NCBI RefSeq assembly: GCF_954871325.1
Contig: NC_088775.1
Coordinates: 73,013,561-73,077,560, forward strand
DNA: 64,000 nt
Origin: Gordionus sp. m RMFG-2023
Taxonomy: Eukaryota; Nematomorpha; Gordioida; Chordodea; Parachordodidae
Direction: 5' to 3'
Each line of letters starts with the position of its first letter. Within the stretch, counting starts at the first letter, position 1. Position numbers and translations under genes: made by a program. Shown here piece by piece: positions 22,707 to 34,333 of the stretch. A model generated the notes under the pieces. It searched no databases. It had not been told where the DNA came from and saw only the letters and a program-made list of their open reading frames with translations.

Positions 22707-24182
22707 TTAATGCTCATTAATTTGTAATTGCTGAATTTGTATATCATTTTGGTTACAATCCATTAAAACATTTGAGTCAAATTTTTTATCATCTTTTAAA
22801 GATAAATTCCACATTGAATATTCTGGTTTTCCAGTAACTTCCTCAGCCATGGTTAAGAAATTTGGGAGCTTCAATTGACTAGTAGGCTTTGTAGTGTATG
22901 TTTCTAATAATACTAAACCTTTGCATGATTTTGGACTTCGTTTTTGATACACGTCCAATCTATAATAATGATTATCATATAAGAAGCAACGTCTTGTTTT
23001 ATAGATAGTGAAATGAGATCTATCTCTTTGTGATTGCAATAAATAGGAATATTCCCTTGCATCAATTTGTCTTTTTATTTCAATAGCTTGGCCTTTAATT
23101 TCTGGTTTTCTAACAGTGTGAGTAAATGTAAAATTGTGATTATTTATAGTATTATAATTATCCATATTACCATCAGTTAAAATTCCCCGCTTACGTAACC
23201 TTATCTGTGGTAATTTTTTATAGTGTAACATATTTTTAGAGTGGTTATCATCACTATCTGGTGGGAGTAAATAATCATGTACAACAGTGAATACCTGATT
23301 AGGAGGAAATAATTTTAATAGTGTGGGATCATCTTCATTAAAATTTATAATTAGAAACTTTTTCTTTCGGGATAAGATTTTCAAACTTTCACCAGTTTCA
23401 ATACCTAATCTGCGACAAACAACACTGATAAGTCGAAGGATTTTTGCTTCAAATCCTGTACTATTATCTATAATATCAAAATAGGGGTGGCCAATCCAAA
23501 CATCAGCAGTTTTTTTGTCAACTTCACAAGCTCTATCTAAACCTTCATGTCTAGCAGCATTTCCCTGGCATGTATAAAAGTCTTCAGCCCCATTAGCAGC
23601 TGAAACCATGTGTATGACTTGATCATATCTATTATCTCTCAATAAAGGAATGGTCCAACTATTTTTACGCAATATATAATTAAACTCCTCTTCTTTCATA
23701 TAGGCTGCTGGATCCATAGTACCTCTATCACATATAATTATAGTTTTTTGGGAAGAATTGTTTATAGGTAAGGCATTGGAGTGATTAATTGAAGTCTTAT
23801 TAACACCAGAATAATTAAATTCCCTATTAACAGTTTGAGAAGCTTCTTCTGGATAATTTTTGGTGTTTTTTTCAGCTATGTACTTGATATCATGTGGATT
23901 AACACATACCACATCAAAGAAGGATTTTTCAAGTTGCATCATTGTTCTTAATAAATTTTCTTGAAATTTAATAGCCTGCTTTTTTGTCAGATACTCAAAT
24001 GAGATACCGCCACCTAATAAAAGTGTGGCCGTCTCTGGAACTCGATATACTTTCCAACCAATATTTTCAAAAAATATATGTAATCTAGATTGTCCAGTTG
24101 TTTTACCACCACATGGGCCACCCGTTAATACTATTTTAAAAGTTTGCGAAAAATCTTCATCTTCTTTTTGAAGTGCTTCCAT
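22707..24182 (-). CDS. ttd14: TTD14-like P-loop protein (TRPL translocation defect protein 14 homologue)
   Basis: 491 residues in one uninterrupted frame, close to the length of the fly protein. N-terminal nucleotide-binding domain: Walker A GGPCGGKTT at residues 21-29, a PETATLLLGGG segment (49-59), and a DRGTMD motif (152-157), followed by RHEGLDRACE (211-220) and the conserved VWIGHPYFDIIDN (228-240). The C-terminal ~200 residues correspond to the CYTH-like half of the family. In Drosophila, TTD14 binds GTP and phosphatidylinositol 3-phosphate and is needed for light-driven transport of the TRPL channel (family knowledge); here only homology is claimed. Residues about 103-145 form an Asn-rich insert probably absent from many relatives. 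A TAG codon sits immediately upstream of the ATG in frame, so this start is the earliest possible unless an upstream exon joins. The gene is intronless over its coding length, flanked by hATs at 22,312 and 24,347, and shows no damage. Confidence 0.9.
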   Translation of the reverse strand: MEALQKEDEDFSQTFKIVLTGGPCGGKTTGQSRLHIFFENIGWKVYRVPETATLLLGGGISFEYLTKKQAIKFQENLLRTMMQLEKSFFDVVCVNPHDIKYIAEKNTKNYPEEASQTVNREFNYSGVNKTSINHSNALPINNSSQKTIIICDRGTMDPAAYMKEEEFNYILRKNSWTIPLLRDNRYDQVIHMVSAANGAEDFYTCQGNAARHEGLDRACEVDKKTADVWIGHPYFDIIDNSTGFEAKILRLISVVCRRLGIETGESLKILSRKKKFLIINFNEDDPTLLKLFPPNQVFTVVHDYLLPPDSDDNHSKNMLHYKKLPQIRLRKRGILTDGNMDNYNTINNHNFTFTHTVRKPEIKGQAIEIKRQIDAREYSYLLQSQRDRSHFTIYKTRRCFLYDNHYYRLDVYQKRSPKSCKGLVLLETYTTKPTSQLKLPNFLTMAEEVTGKPEYSMWNLSLKDDKKFDSNVLMDCNQNDIQIQQLQINEH

Positions 24183-24346
24183 CTATTAGAGCTGAAGAGA
24201 AAAAAATAGAATTAAATTTACGATAAAATAAAATTAACTGATTCACGAAACTTATTATGTCAATCACTAATTCAAAAGCCATTTTAAAAATAAAAAAATT
24301 AATATTAAAGTACTATTTAAATTCTCAGGTTGCATATTGTCGTTAT

Positions 24347-26325
24347 TAGAGGTGGGCGCGGGCCGTGAAATTACGAGTGGCACGATATGTGAATTTTTAA
24401 ATTTATAAGCGTGACCACTTTCCAAAATTTTTCCGAGCGATTGGGCGTAAACATAAATCTACCGTGAATCATGGAAATTTTAATTTTTAAAATTGTTTCA
24501 TGAATATAAATTTACAATGTGATAATTTTAATCAATATTTTCTAATTTAATTTAGTTTTTAAAAAATAATTTTTGAAAACAAGCGCATTTTATAAAAAAA
24601 ATTTTTTTTTCCCGTCTATAAAATTTCAATTGAATGAAAAATAATAAATCACTCAATTCTCGCTCAGCAATGGAAATTTGGAAATAAATTAAGTAAATAT
24701 AAATATGTTTTATTTTTATTTCTTTACTATATACACCAACCAATCATTTCCACTCAAATTAAAATCAGTCAAAAGTTATAGGAAGATTAAATATCTTAGT
24801 AATTTATTTTTGAAATTTTAATAAATGTAGAATTATAACACAAAAACTGCATTTTATTATTAATTTATTTTTCACATTAAAAATTATATATATTTTTCAT
24901 ATAATAATAATCGATATCATCTATATTTTTAACAATTAATAAAAATAATAATAATTGCTTGACATCATTCTAAATATAATCCTATTAACTAAATATAATA
25001 TAAACTAAATATAAATATTTTATTATTTACTACAGAAATATCCTCATATTTACCTACAGATCTAAAATACTCAATATTGCTTGTAATATTTAAAAATTTA
25101 TTAATTTTCAAACACTTTATTTTATTAGTCAACATAAATATATGTTTAAATAACAATAATTTTTTTTTTACATTTAAATTAACAAGTTTTCAAAAATATT
25201 TGTATTTATTTAAATATTAATTTATCTTTTCTCTATTTTCAGTAACCTCATAATGCTATAATAATGAATTCATTGTAAATGATGGGGGTTTTAATTGAAA
25301 TTATTATCTAAAAAATAACTCCTTTTAGGGGGGTAGGCATAGGTTTTGAAAGGGGTTTGCATCCATTGAAAATCCTGTCATGTAGATGCTGTCTATATTT
25401 TCCTGGAATACTGTTTTTAATCTTTTCCATTGCCTCTCAAATATTTGTACATATATAGAGGGTCTGACCTTAATACAAAATATTTTGAATGATTTACTAC
25501 AAAATGATCTCAATAAATATACTTTACATTGATTGGAGTCTTATGCATATACTTTTAATTATACCTAATGTGTGTTCATAGACAATTAACTCAGAAACAA
25601 TGTGTTCTTTTGCAGATCCCTCTAACAATACAGCTAGCCCTACTAAATAGGAGTCTGCCTCTATTATGCTTTCTTTTAAATTGATAACTCATCTAATTCT
25701 CTTGGTCGCCCAAGGACATAAAATTATGATATTCATAAATCAGACGCTAACTATCATTTATAACTTTTCTAATTTATCCTATAAACAAAACTTATATTCT
25801 AAATGAAACATTTAGCGAATTTCTAGATGATTCTGATGAGGCATTAACATATATCGATGAAAGTTGTGATTAACGTAAAAGATTCATCTCTCATAAAACA
25901 AATAACTATGACAAATTTTGAACTTTGGAAGCACAAAAATTTATTTCTTTTCTGCGAAAATTTTACTAACCCCGACAATCCCGGCTTCTAGTGAAAGGTT
26001 ATTTTATATAGTTAATCGCTCATTAGAAGAAAGGTGGGCACAATTGAAATAAAAAAACATGGGCATCCTTCTTTTTAATTTTGATTTAAAAATTGTAATT
26101 ATTTTATGTTTTTAATATGGAATTAGAGAAAAACCATAACAGAATAAATTCAAAAAAGTGTAAAAGTATAGCAATAAAATGTTGAAAAATTTAAAAATAC
26201 CGTGAATTTTCTATCGTGATCAAAATATTGTCTTTCATGAGCGGGCGGGTCAAATTTTTTTAGTAGTAAGTATAAAGGTTGAGCGGTCGGACCGTGAAGA
26301 AAAATTAGGACCGCTCCTTCCTCTA
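24347..26325 (+). mobile_element. hAT element, exact 8-bp target duplication
   Basis: Flanked by GTCGTTAT on both sides (24,339-24,346 and 26,326-26,333). Termini TAGAGGTGGGCGCGG and CCGCTCCTTCCTCTA. A plus-strand hATC relic lies near 25,960-26,075 (IPASSERLF, then NRSLEERWAQLK and KNMGILLF). The remaining interior is decayed. A minus-strand frame at 25,325-25,513 is not recognised. The element begins 165 bp upstream of the TTD14-like start codon and may overlap that gene's promoter region. Confidence 0.85.
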
Positions 26326-26333
26326 GTCGTTAT

Positions 26334-27100
26334 ATTGAAAAGCCAAATTTTTTGTCATATTGTATTTCTTTTATTTTTACAATTAATCTTAATTATCCTA
26401 TTCAAATCAGCTTATTTTAAAAAAGTGTTTGTATTAAGTATATCCGGTGTGGGGGAGGGGTATTTGGTTGATTTTTTAAGATCTTAACAGAGATCTTTAA
26501 GGCAACTTATTGCAGGCCTTTGGCTCTGTTCTTATCTGATTTGTACTCATTATTATAAAAAATATGGTTTATAGTAGTGATATATAGTATACATATTTGG
26601 GGAAGAGAGGAAATATTTTAGCTTACAAGGGATGACAGGCAAATTTTCAATGTAGGTGATAACCCCCCTGACTATACCTATGAAACTATTTTCACTATTT
26701 TACGAATTTGTTAGAACTGCCATAAGTAAATTTAGGCGCCATCAAAATATTTTGTTATACACACACAAAAAAAAATGTAAAAATCATCATTTAATAATAT
26801 ATAACGGTTTAAAAAAAATACAAATATTTTAAAAATGGTAAAACTTTAAGAAAAAATTATGATTAAATTATATCCATTCCCATTTTTTAATTATCGAAAC
26901 GTTTCCATGTTAAAAATCCATTACATTCTTTTTTAGTAAGTTTTAAATTATTTTTTAAAATGAATAATTTATTTTTACTATATTTGATCCTAAATCAGAC
27001 CCCCGTAAAATTAAACAAATCTTTTTGGCTGTTTCTTCGCCATGAAATCAGTGGCGTTAATAGACCAATATGCATATATATATATATACTACTAGATCAG
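26334..27100. other. A+T-rich, no recognised feature
   Basis: No gene-like frame. A purine-rich patch (GTGTGGGGGAGGGG, near 26,448) and simple TA runs are all that stand out. Confidence 0.45.
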
Positions 27101-27199
27101 CGATTCTTTCATTAAATTCCTTTCTAAATGTTTATAAATAGGAGTTGCTATAGCGCCATTTTGTGATTTACCATTAATGTGCTACAATGATAAATAAAT

Positions 27200-27335
27200 C
27201 TTCGATTTTTGGAAGATAAGAGAATTGGATCTTCCTAAACTTTCAATATTAACTGGAAAGGTCCTGTGTGTTCCAGCTATGAGCACACCCAGCGAACGTG
27301 TCCATAGATATGCTCACTTTCAACTCTAAAGGATC
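27200..27335 (+). pseudogene. hATC transposase fragment
   Basis: The plus-strand translation reads FWKIRELDLPKLSI, LCVPAMSTPSERV: the W..n...lPkLs and vPatStpSERv blocks of the hAT dimerisation domain. It breaks off after RYAHF; no termini recognised. It lies 80 bp left of the LTR element. Confidence 0.7.
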
Positions 27336-27414
27336 ATCATTATGTTCTATAAATCTAAATAAAATATTTATACAAGATAATTATAACTAAATAAAATCGT
27401 TAAATAATAGTTAT

Positions 27415-27853
27415 TATTACAAGTTACCTTAAATATAACAAAAATGCCCTTTACTCTCAATTATATAACTTAACAACCCAAAATAATTCTTTCTAATAAT
27501 ATTAAATAAATACCATTGACCATTAACGACGATCCATATTTAACATAATTATCTTTATTTCCAATAAAACCACAACAATCTAACATAAAATATGTAGAAA
27601 AATATAACATAATATAATTATCCAATTCTTCATTTCTCAAGGGTCCACAGCTGACATCCAAAGGTCCACAGCTGACATCTAATTCAATATCTCTTAATCT
27701 CCAACTACGGGTTTTTCCGAACAATGAAATACACCCCGTGATCCTTATCTCCTCTTCTTCCCCCAAGGAAAACTTAATTTCCCTGTCAGAAAATAACTGA
27801 CATTTGATGTATTATATTAAATTTATTTCTTCTTTTTTTCAACAGCTACAACA
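27415..27853 (-). repeat. LTR (3' in minus sense)
   Basis: 439 bp. Differs from its partner by a 3-bp length change and at least one base by eye. The ~98-residue minus-strand frame in each LTR (starting MGEEEEIRITG) is LTR sequence, not a gene. Confidence 0.88.
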
Positions 27854-29082
27854 CGCCCACCCTTCACAAGCCCAGCGTCCCTCTCTTTGTGGTGGTGTTG
27901 TATCGAATCGCCCCTTTGAATTGTATCATCACCTCTTTGAATTGTATCGACTCGCCCATTATAATTGTATTGGGACGCCTTGAAGATGTTCAGGGAATTT
28001 ATCGAATCAACTTCCCTTATAATGATTTATAATATAATAACTCCAGTACATTTCAATATAAAATCGCCAAAACAGACATTATCAATAATGACATGTACAT
28101 TGGGGTATCTGCATTTATAATCTACGGAACATTAATATGGACAATGTAATATCCGCAAAACATAATAATTTATTCATTTTAAGACATTTGGGAACTACTA
28201 GCTATAATATACATTATTAGGGTATGATTCATGGTAATTAGGAAATAATGATTTTACATATAATAATGTAATGTGAAAACATTGTCTATGTGTGAAACGC
28301 AATTTCAACACATGTAATTTTCATTCTATCATGTGAAAAAAAACAAAGCTACATCTTTATAAATATTTCCTAAAATGAATATAAAAATCCATCTTTAGGT
28401 ATTAAAAATAATTGCGAAACTTGGCCGAACAAAGATCAAAATTACAATACATACGTATATAAATACTTTTAATATTATATATGAAGGAACAAATATATAA
28501 TATGTAGAAAATACAATATTTTCCATCTAGGAATTACTCAGTATCTTAAGAAAAATATACCATTTCTACCTAACTCTGTCATCACAATTAGCACAAATTC
28601 ACAAAAATGTAGAATGCAAAGTAACAAAAATTGATAATATAATGGGCTATATGGTATATATGTAAAGAATTTTTAATATACCTTCACAATATAAAATAAT
28701 TTGGGTCTTTTCTTTAAAAATATGTTCATAATTAAATAGTAAAATGTGATGTGTTATAAAATTATTAAAAAGATAAAAAATAATGTATTATGCAGCATAA
28801 ATTTACAAAAAAAAAAACTTTCCCCAGTATGCAAACTAAACAATATTTTCACCTCAAGGCATACCCCTCAACACGGGCTGACCTTATCTGTAAAAATATT
28901 TTCCCTTCACATCATTGCATACCACACAAATATAATAATTGCAAATAAAACTTCTTATAAAAATTTATAATTTAAAAAAAAAATATATATTAAATATAAA
29001 GATTTCATAATTTGGAAAAAACAAATATTATACACCATCTAATGTATCATACAAATTCCTATCCAATTTATATATACACTAA

Positions 29083-29497
29083 ATGCAGACACTAAATCAA
29101 AATAACTATCCACATCTAACATTATAGATATTATTCTGACTTCATCATACTTCAATTCCTTCAAATTCTTATTCATAATTAAAAATATCATATGTTACCT
29201 ATACAATATATTAACATTATAAATAATAATTCATAGTTAAATATATCATATGTTACCTATGCAATATATTAACCTTAATTAATAATAAAAAATGCAGACC
29301 CTAAATCAAAATAACTATCCACATCTAACATTATAGATATTATTCTGACTTCATCATACTTCAATTCCTTCAAATTCTCATTCATAATTAAATATATCAT
29401 ATGTTACCTATACAATATATTAACATTATAAATAATAATTCATAGTTAAATATATCATATGTTACCTATGCAATATATTAACCTTAATTAATAATAA
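29083..29497. repeat. ~207-bp tandem duplication inside the LTR element
   Basis: Two nearly identical copies in a row, each beginning near AAATGCAGAC and ending CCTTAATTAATAATAAA. Each copy itself contains the phrase ATATCATATGTTACCTAT twice. Confidence 0.9.
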
Positions 29498-30009
29498 ATT
29501 ATCCCATACATATTCATCCCTTTACAAACCCAAAATGCATAATTAAATAATACACACTTTATTACAAGAGTCTATATCCATATATATTTTCATAAATTTC
29601 ACATATTTAAATATTTAACAATCCTTTCTGTCCTGCTGTTCATGAGGTCTTTCAGCTTCCTATGACGGAATACCTATAACACCATTCAATGAGTTTTAAG
29701 GCATACCAAATAATGATCAAAATTATATGTACCATATACATCTAGACATAAGATAATATACCAAATATTACTGTCTTAAATTCCTGATCTTATTTCCATA
29801 TTTCTGCCTAATACTCATTACATACTTTCTATCTTACACCTTTTAAGTTAAATATAAAAGTATAGAAATCCTTAAACTCATGTATCTGTATAGTTTTTAG
29901 TACATTGCCTTGTCAAAATTTCTCTTATGTAATATGTATACAACAAAAATTTTGTTTTACTTTAAAACCGAATCAACCCACTCTTTCGATCTTGGTCAGC
30001 TGGCAACAA

Positions 30010-30445
30010 TATTACAAGTTACCTTAAATATAACAAAAATGCCCTTTACTCTCAATTATATAACTTAACAACCCATAATTCTTTCTAATAATATTAAATA
30101 AATACCATTGACCATTAACGACGATCCATATTTAACATAATTATCTTTATTTCCAATAAAACCACAACAATCTAACATAAAATATGTAGAAAAATATAAC
30201 ATAATATAATTATCCAATTCTTCATTTCTCAAGGGTCCAAAGCTGACATCCAAAGGTCCACAGCTGACATCTAATTCAATATCTCTTAATCTCCAACTAC
30301 GGGTTTTTCCGAACAATGAAATACACCCCGTGATCCTTATCTCCTCTTCTTCCCCCAAGGAAAACTTAATTTCCCTGTCAGAAAATAACTGACATTTGAT
30401 GTATTATATTAAATTTATTTCTTCTTTTTTTCAACAGCTACAACA
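30010..30445 (-). repeat. LTR (5' in minus sense)
   Basis: 436 bp, nearly identical to 27,415-27,853, followed on the plus strand by the target duplication GTTAT. Confidence 0.88.
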
Positions 30446-30450
30446 GTTAT

Positions 30451-32011
30451 AACATAATAAAGCCTAGATTTTATTATAAAAGTTGTTAAAATGATACTGA
30501 AAGTTAACAAAAGAAAAGTAAGAAATTGCGTTTATTATATTTTTACATTAATCTAAAAAAACTAAAAATCTATTATCAAAAATAAGGTGTATATATATCT
30601 TTCATATTAAATAAAAATTTGAATAAACAAAAATATAAAGTATCAAAAAAATATTTTAAACAAAAGCAAGGTTACAAGCTAAAATAATCGTAAGTTAAGG
30701 TTATATTCAAATAATACCAAATAGTTATATAAAATATCGATGCAAATTTAAATATAAAAAAATCAATTTCATTATTTAACAAAAGTGTTTCCAATGAATT
30801 TATAAATTTAATTAAAAAATTTAAGTTAGAAAAATATTTGATGTCGCCATGCTGCCGCAGATTTTTGTAGCGGAATCTAAATCGATTCGAAGCAGCCGAT
30901 CATTTTAAAAAAGAAACTCCCCGATAATCCTGTCGGCACATAGGTCTAAATATAGGAAAATTGATCATAAATTTAGTTTGAGCATTTTAAAAAATCATTA
31001 TTTAAAAAAAAAATCAGATATCATAATCATTGAATATTTTAATTTTTGAGCAAATGTTATACTCTGCCTTTTTTTAAACATAATTTTGGATGATGATAGT
31101 GTACACTCTGGTTGCAAAATGTTTTCTTATATAAATTATAAAATATAATAGAAATAAACCTTCAATAAATAGTGATCTTAAATCCCAAATACTGCTCATA
31201 AAATTTATAAATTATCCCTAAATATAAATTATTTATTTTAAAAAATTGCATTAAGAAAAGATAAAAGAATATATATCATAAAAACATCCCCAAAATAATC
31301 TTCTATAAAGGTACTATATATTTTAATGAATTTTGATTCAGAGAACAGAAATTCCAGTCTAAGATAATTTTATTAGAACAATAAGAAATTCCTACTGATA
31401 TATGCCCGACTATTGCTTAAAAATCATGTTTCTTTCTCAGTTTTGGAAATATCTGATGCCTACTTTTGTAAAATTTTTATTAAACAAATGCCCGTGTGTT
31501 GAAACCCGAACTAATAAGTATTACAGTGATTCTCCCGTAATTAAATAAAAGATAAGATTCTAATTCGCCCGTCATTCTTGACGGACTTCCTGCTCGTAAT
31601 ATTATATTCCATGACTTTCAGTTTATTAATAGGTATACTTTAAATCGTTAGTCCGCTCTAGACCGAGTTTAAAGGTCAGGTCTGTAGGTTTTCTGATAAA
31701 TATAATTAAGTTAAAATGATTGTATATCAATTTATTTCGACATGAAAAGGTTCGAAAATTTGTAATATAGTATATTTTTATATAAATGTATCTTCTAATT
31801 AAATAATATAATTAAGTTAAAATTATTATATATCAATTTATTTAGACATGAAAATGTTCAAAAATTTGATAATATATATACATATGTATCTTCTAATTAA
31901 ATATAATAATTATAAATATTGAAAAATGGCTTATTAATTAATCTAAACTATAATTTTAACAAAAAATTATAAAACTTTTATTATAATAGTAATTCATATT
32001 TAATTAATTTT
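30451..32011. other. Intergenic, A+T-rich
   Basis: No gene or element recognised. It includes two related stretches at 31,690-31,790 and 31,795-31,890 (TATAATTAAGTTAAAAT, TATATCAATTTATTT) that look like a short duplication. It holds the presumed 3' end of the LANCL transcript. Confidence 0.45.
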
Positions 32012-34333
32012 CTATATCCCAATTTGATATAATGGAAGCTTGGCAGATTTAGGACATATTATGTCGATCAGGAAATTCAGAGGCCCAGCTAATCCTAAAT
32101 ATTAGATGAAATTATATAATTTTTATAAAGTTATAAATAATAATAGCTTACTCAATCAGTGTAAGTTACCATAAGATATTTACTCAAATGCGATTATTTT
32201 ATAACTTTGTAGACAATCATAAAATAGATAATATATTATTTAGCGTAGAACGAAATTGAATTCAAAAACCTTCAAATAAGGAATAAGGGGTATCTGGGGT
32301 ACGACAACCATGTCTCCCATAATCTTCAAACCATTTACCAAACTAAAAATATTAAAACTTTTATTTCATTTACCTTTTAATTACCGATTTTATTTCAGAT
32401 ACTATTTTAGCCTTAATAAACTGTAATTGTTTATTTAAAAAAAACTAAATAGCTCATATGGCATAATTTAATAGGGTTTATATTTATCAGAGACCTGCAG
32501 GCCCGGCCCTAAACCCGGGTACAAGAGCAGGGTCGTTTTAAAAAAATATAACGAGACCGTGCCTAATAAAAATTTTTAAGGTATCAGGGACGGATGGCCT
32601 AAAATTTTTTAAAAAATAACACCCGGGCAGGGCTGAATATTTTAAATCGACATTATATTCTATAAAAATTAAAAATGAATAAAATATATTTAAAAAGATA
32701 ACAATATATCACACTCCTTCATTTATCATATTTCCATTTTTTCGATTATTAGAAAATATTTTGTAAAATATTATTCAAATTAATTCTTCAACTAATCATT
32801 ATTTTAGGTGACATTCAATCAAATTTAAATCAACAAAAAGATACACTCAATATTCAAAATATAACACACTTTTTAAAGGAAAAATTTATTTTAAATAAGT
32901 ATAATTTTATCTCTCTTTTTCTCTGTCCCAAATTCAGGCAATTACGTATGTTACTAGGGAGAGAGCGCAAAATGACTAATGTTTATACTTATATAAATGA
33001 CTATATTAAATTACAAGAGGAAAAGGAAATAAGGGACTCGAATAGAAAGTGTGGTGATTCAAACCCATTCCCTTTCCCCTGAAAAACGATCCGTAAAATG
33101 CTGAATAAGTGTATATTTTTTTATACAAAAGCAGTAGAAAATATTTATACACCCTGGCCAAATATATATATTTTTTTAAAAATCTGAACCGAGCCAAAAA
33201 AATTTTTAAAAAAATCAGGGCCATAAAATATTAAACCCAGGCCGGTCAAAAAAATTTTGAAAAAATTACTGGCCAGGCCATGCAAATGGTACCTCTATAG
33301 GTCTCTGATATTTATAAACTGATATAAAATATTGATGTAAAATAAAGATGAGCTTAAACAAACTAAACTTTTAAGGCCCTATTCAAATGTAGTGAATCTC
33401 CCGTAAAATTATACAGAGCTAAAAATGCGTACGCATTACCGCTCACTCCGTGACATAAACCATAACTTTTAGCGAGTAGACCCTTTTCCCAAATACATTC
33501 GCCACACTTTAATGATACGGATAAAAATATAGCTTCTTTTTCTGGGAATACCTTAAGAGTTTGATAAATGTTAAAACAATAGCAATGGTGTAATACTTTA
33601 AAAAAAGTTGAATCTTAATTATCTCAAAAAGGTATAGATTAAAAATATTTAATGGGAGGTGAAAAATAAAATTCTTAATAAAGCATATCTCGCTTTTTTT
33701 AAAGATAAAATTATTTTTTATTTAATTCTCTATTATTATTTAATTTAAATAAATTATAAAATAAAGATTTTCTATAACTTCAGCTGCTTTCAAAAAGGTA
33801 TAAATGACCCCAGGAGCCCCATGGCACCATTGAACAAGTTTATCCGAACCCACGGGGAGGGAAGATGGAAAATTTCCGGAATCAAACTGAAGACTCGATA
33901 AATAGCTTATGCTATGCTTTATTAGTAAGATGTATTTTTCTGGTAATATGTTTAGAGGTATTACCTAAATTGTGAGGTAAGTATATATAATACATATTTG
34001 AACATATTTTTATTTTTAAGTTCAATAAAAAATAATCAGGTACATAATTGTAAATTAATAGAATGATTATTTACAACACGGAAAAACGTTTGATTTTATA
34101 TTAAAACCCAAGAATATAGACTCACCGTGTCTGTATTTGATTTTATCGCTAATATTAATAATCATTAAATTGTATTATGTAATTTTTTTTACACAAGTTA
34201 GCGCGTATAATATTCCAGAAACCCCGTGAGCGGCACCGATATATTCTTTGTCATGCCATTCGTACATCAAAGGGCATTGGTGATCATTTTGTCGAGAATA
34301 TCTTTTACCCTCTTTCAGGATGATCACAGATAT
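32012..34333 (-). CDS. LANCL: LanC-like protein (LANCL), C-terminal five exons
   Basis: Exons on the minus strand: 34,193-34,333; 33,779-33,967; 33,369-33,551; 32,270-32,342; 32,012-32,094 (stop TAG). All junctions have GT/AG and the reading phases agree (0,0,0,1). Translated landmarks in order: PLMYEWHDKEYIGAAHG, SSLQFDSGNFPSSLP, VQWCHGAPGVIY, YGLCHGVSGNAYAFLALY, FGKWFEDYGRHGCRTPD, then GLAGPLNFLIDIICPKSAKL. These match vertebrate LANCL1/2 almost block for block. The zinc ligands are the Cys of WCHG and the Cys-His of LCHG. LANCL enzymes add glutathione to dehydroamino acids in damaged proteins (family knowledge). The 32,343-33,368 intron holds a hAT element (32,488-33,307). The N-terminal exons lie 14 kb upstream. 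Confidence 0.92.
32488..33307. mobile_element. Non-autonomous hAT element in a LANCL intron
   Basis: Termini CAGAGACCTGCAGG and ATAGGTCTCTG, exact 8-bp duplication ATATTTAT (32,480-32,487 and 33,308-33,315). Same family as 21,450-22,312. No transposase. Confidence 0.88.

Larger units (their letters stand above)
27415..30445 (-). mobile_element. Young non-coding LTR retroelement (LARD/TRIM type)
   Basis: Two direct repeats, 27,415-27,853 and 30,010-30,445 (about 437 bp, ~99% alike by eye), flanked by the 5-bp duplication GTTAT (27,410-27,414 and 30,446-30,450). Read on the minus strand the LTR starts TGTTGTAGCTG, a purine tract (GTGAAGGGTGGGCG) sits just before the 3' LTR, and a possible primer-binding site follows the 5' LTR (GTTGCCAGCTGACC). 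Minus is therefore the likely sense. The 2.2-kb interior shows no gag or pol, so the element would depend on another for movement. It looks structurally whole and recent; family not assignable. Confidence 0.88.

Noticed and set aside
25325-25513. 62-residue minus-strand frame as a small gene
   Set aside because: It lies inside a hAT element with an exact target duplication, opposite to the transposase strand, and has no recognised homology.
27470-27766. A ~98-residue minus-strand frame present twice (also 30,065-30,358), resembling a duplicated gene
   Set aside because: Both copies are inside the two LTRs of one element; duplication is due to the LTRs.
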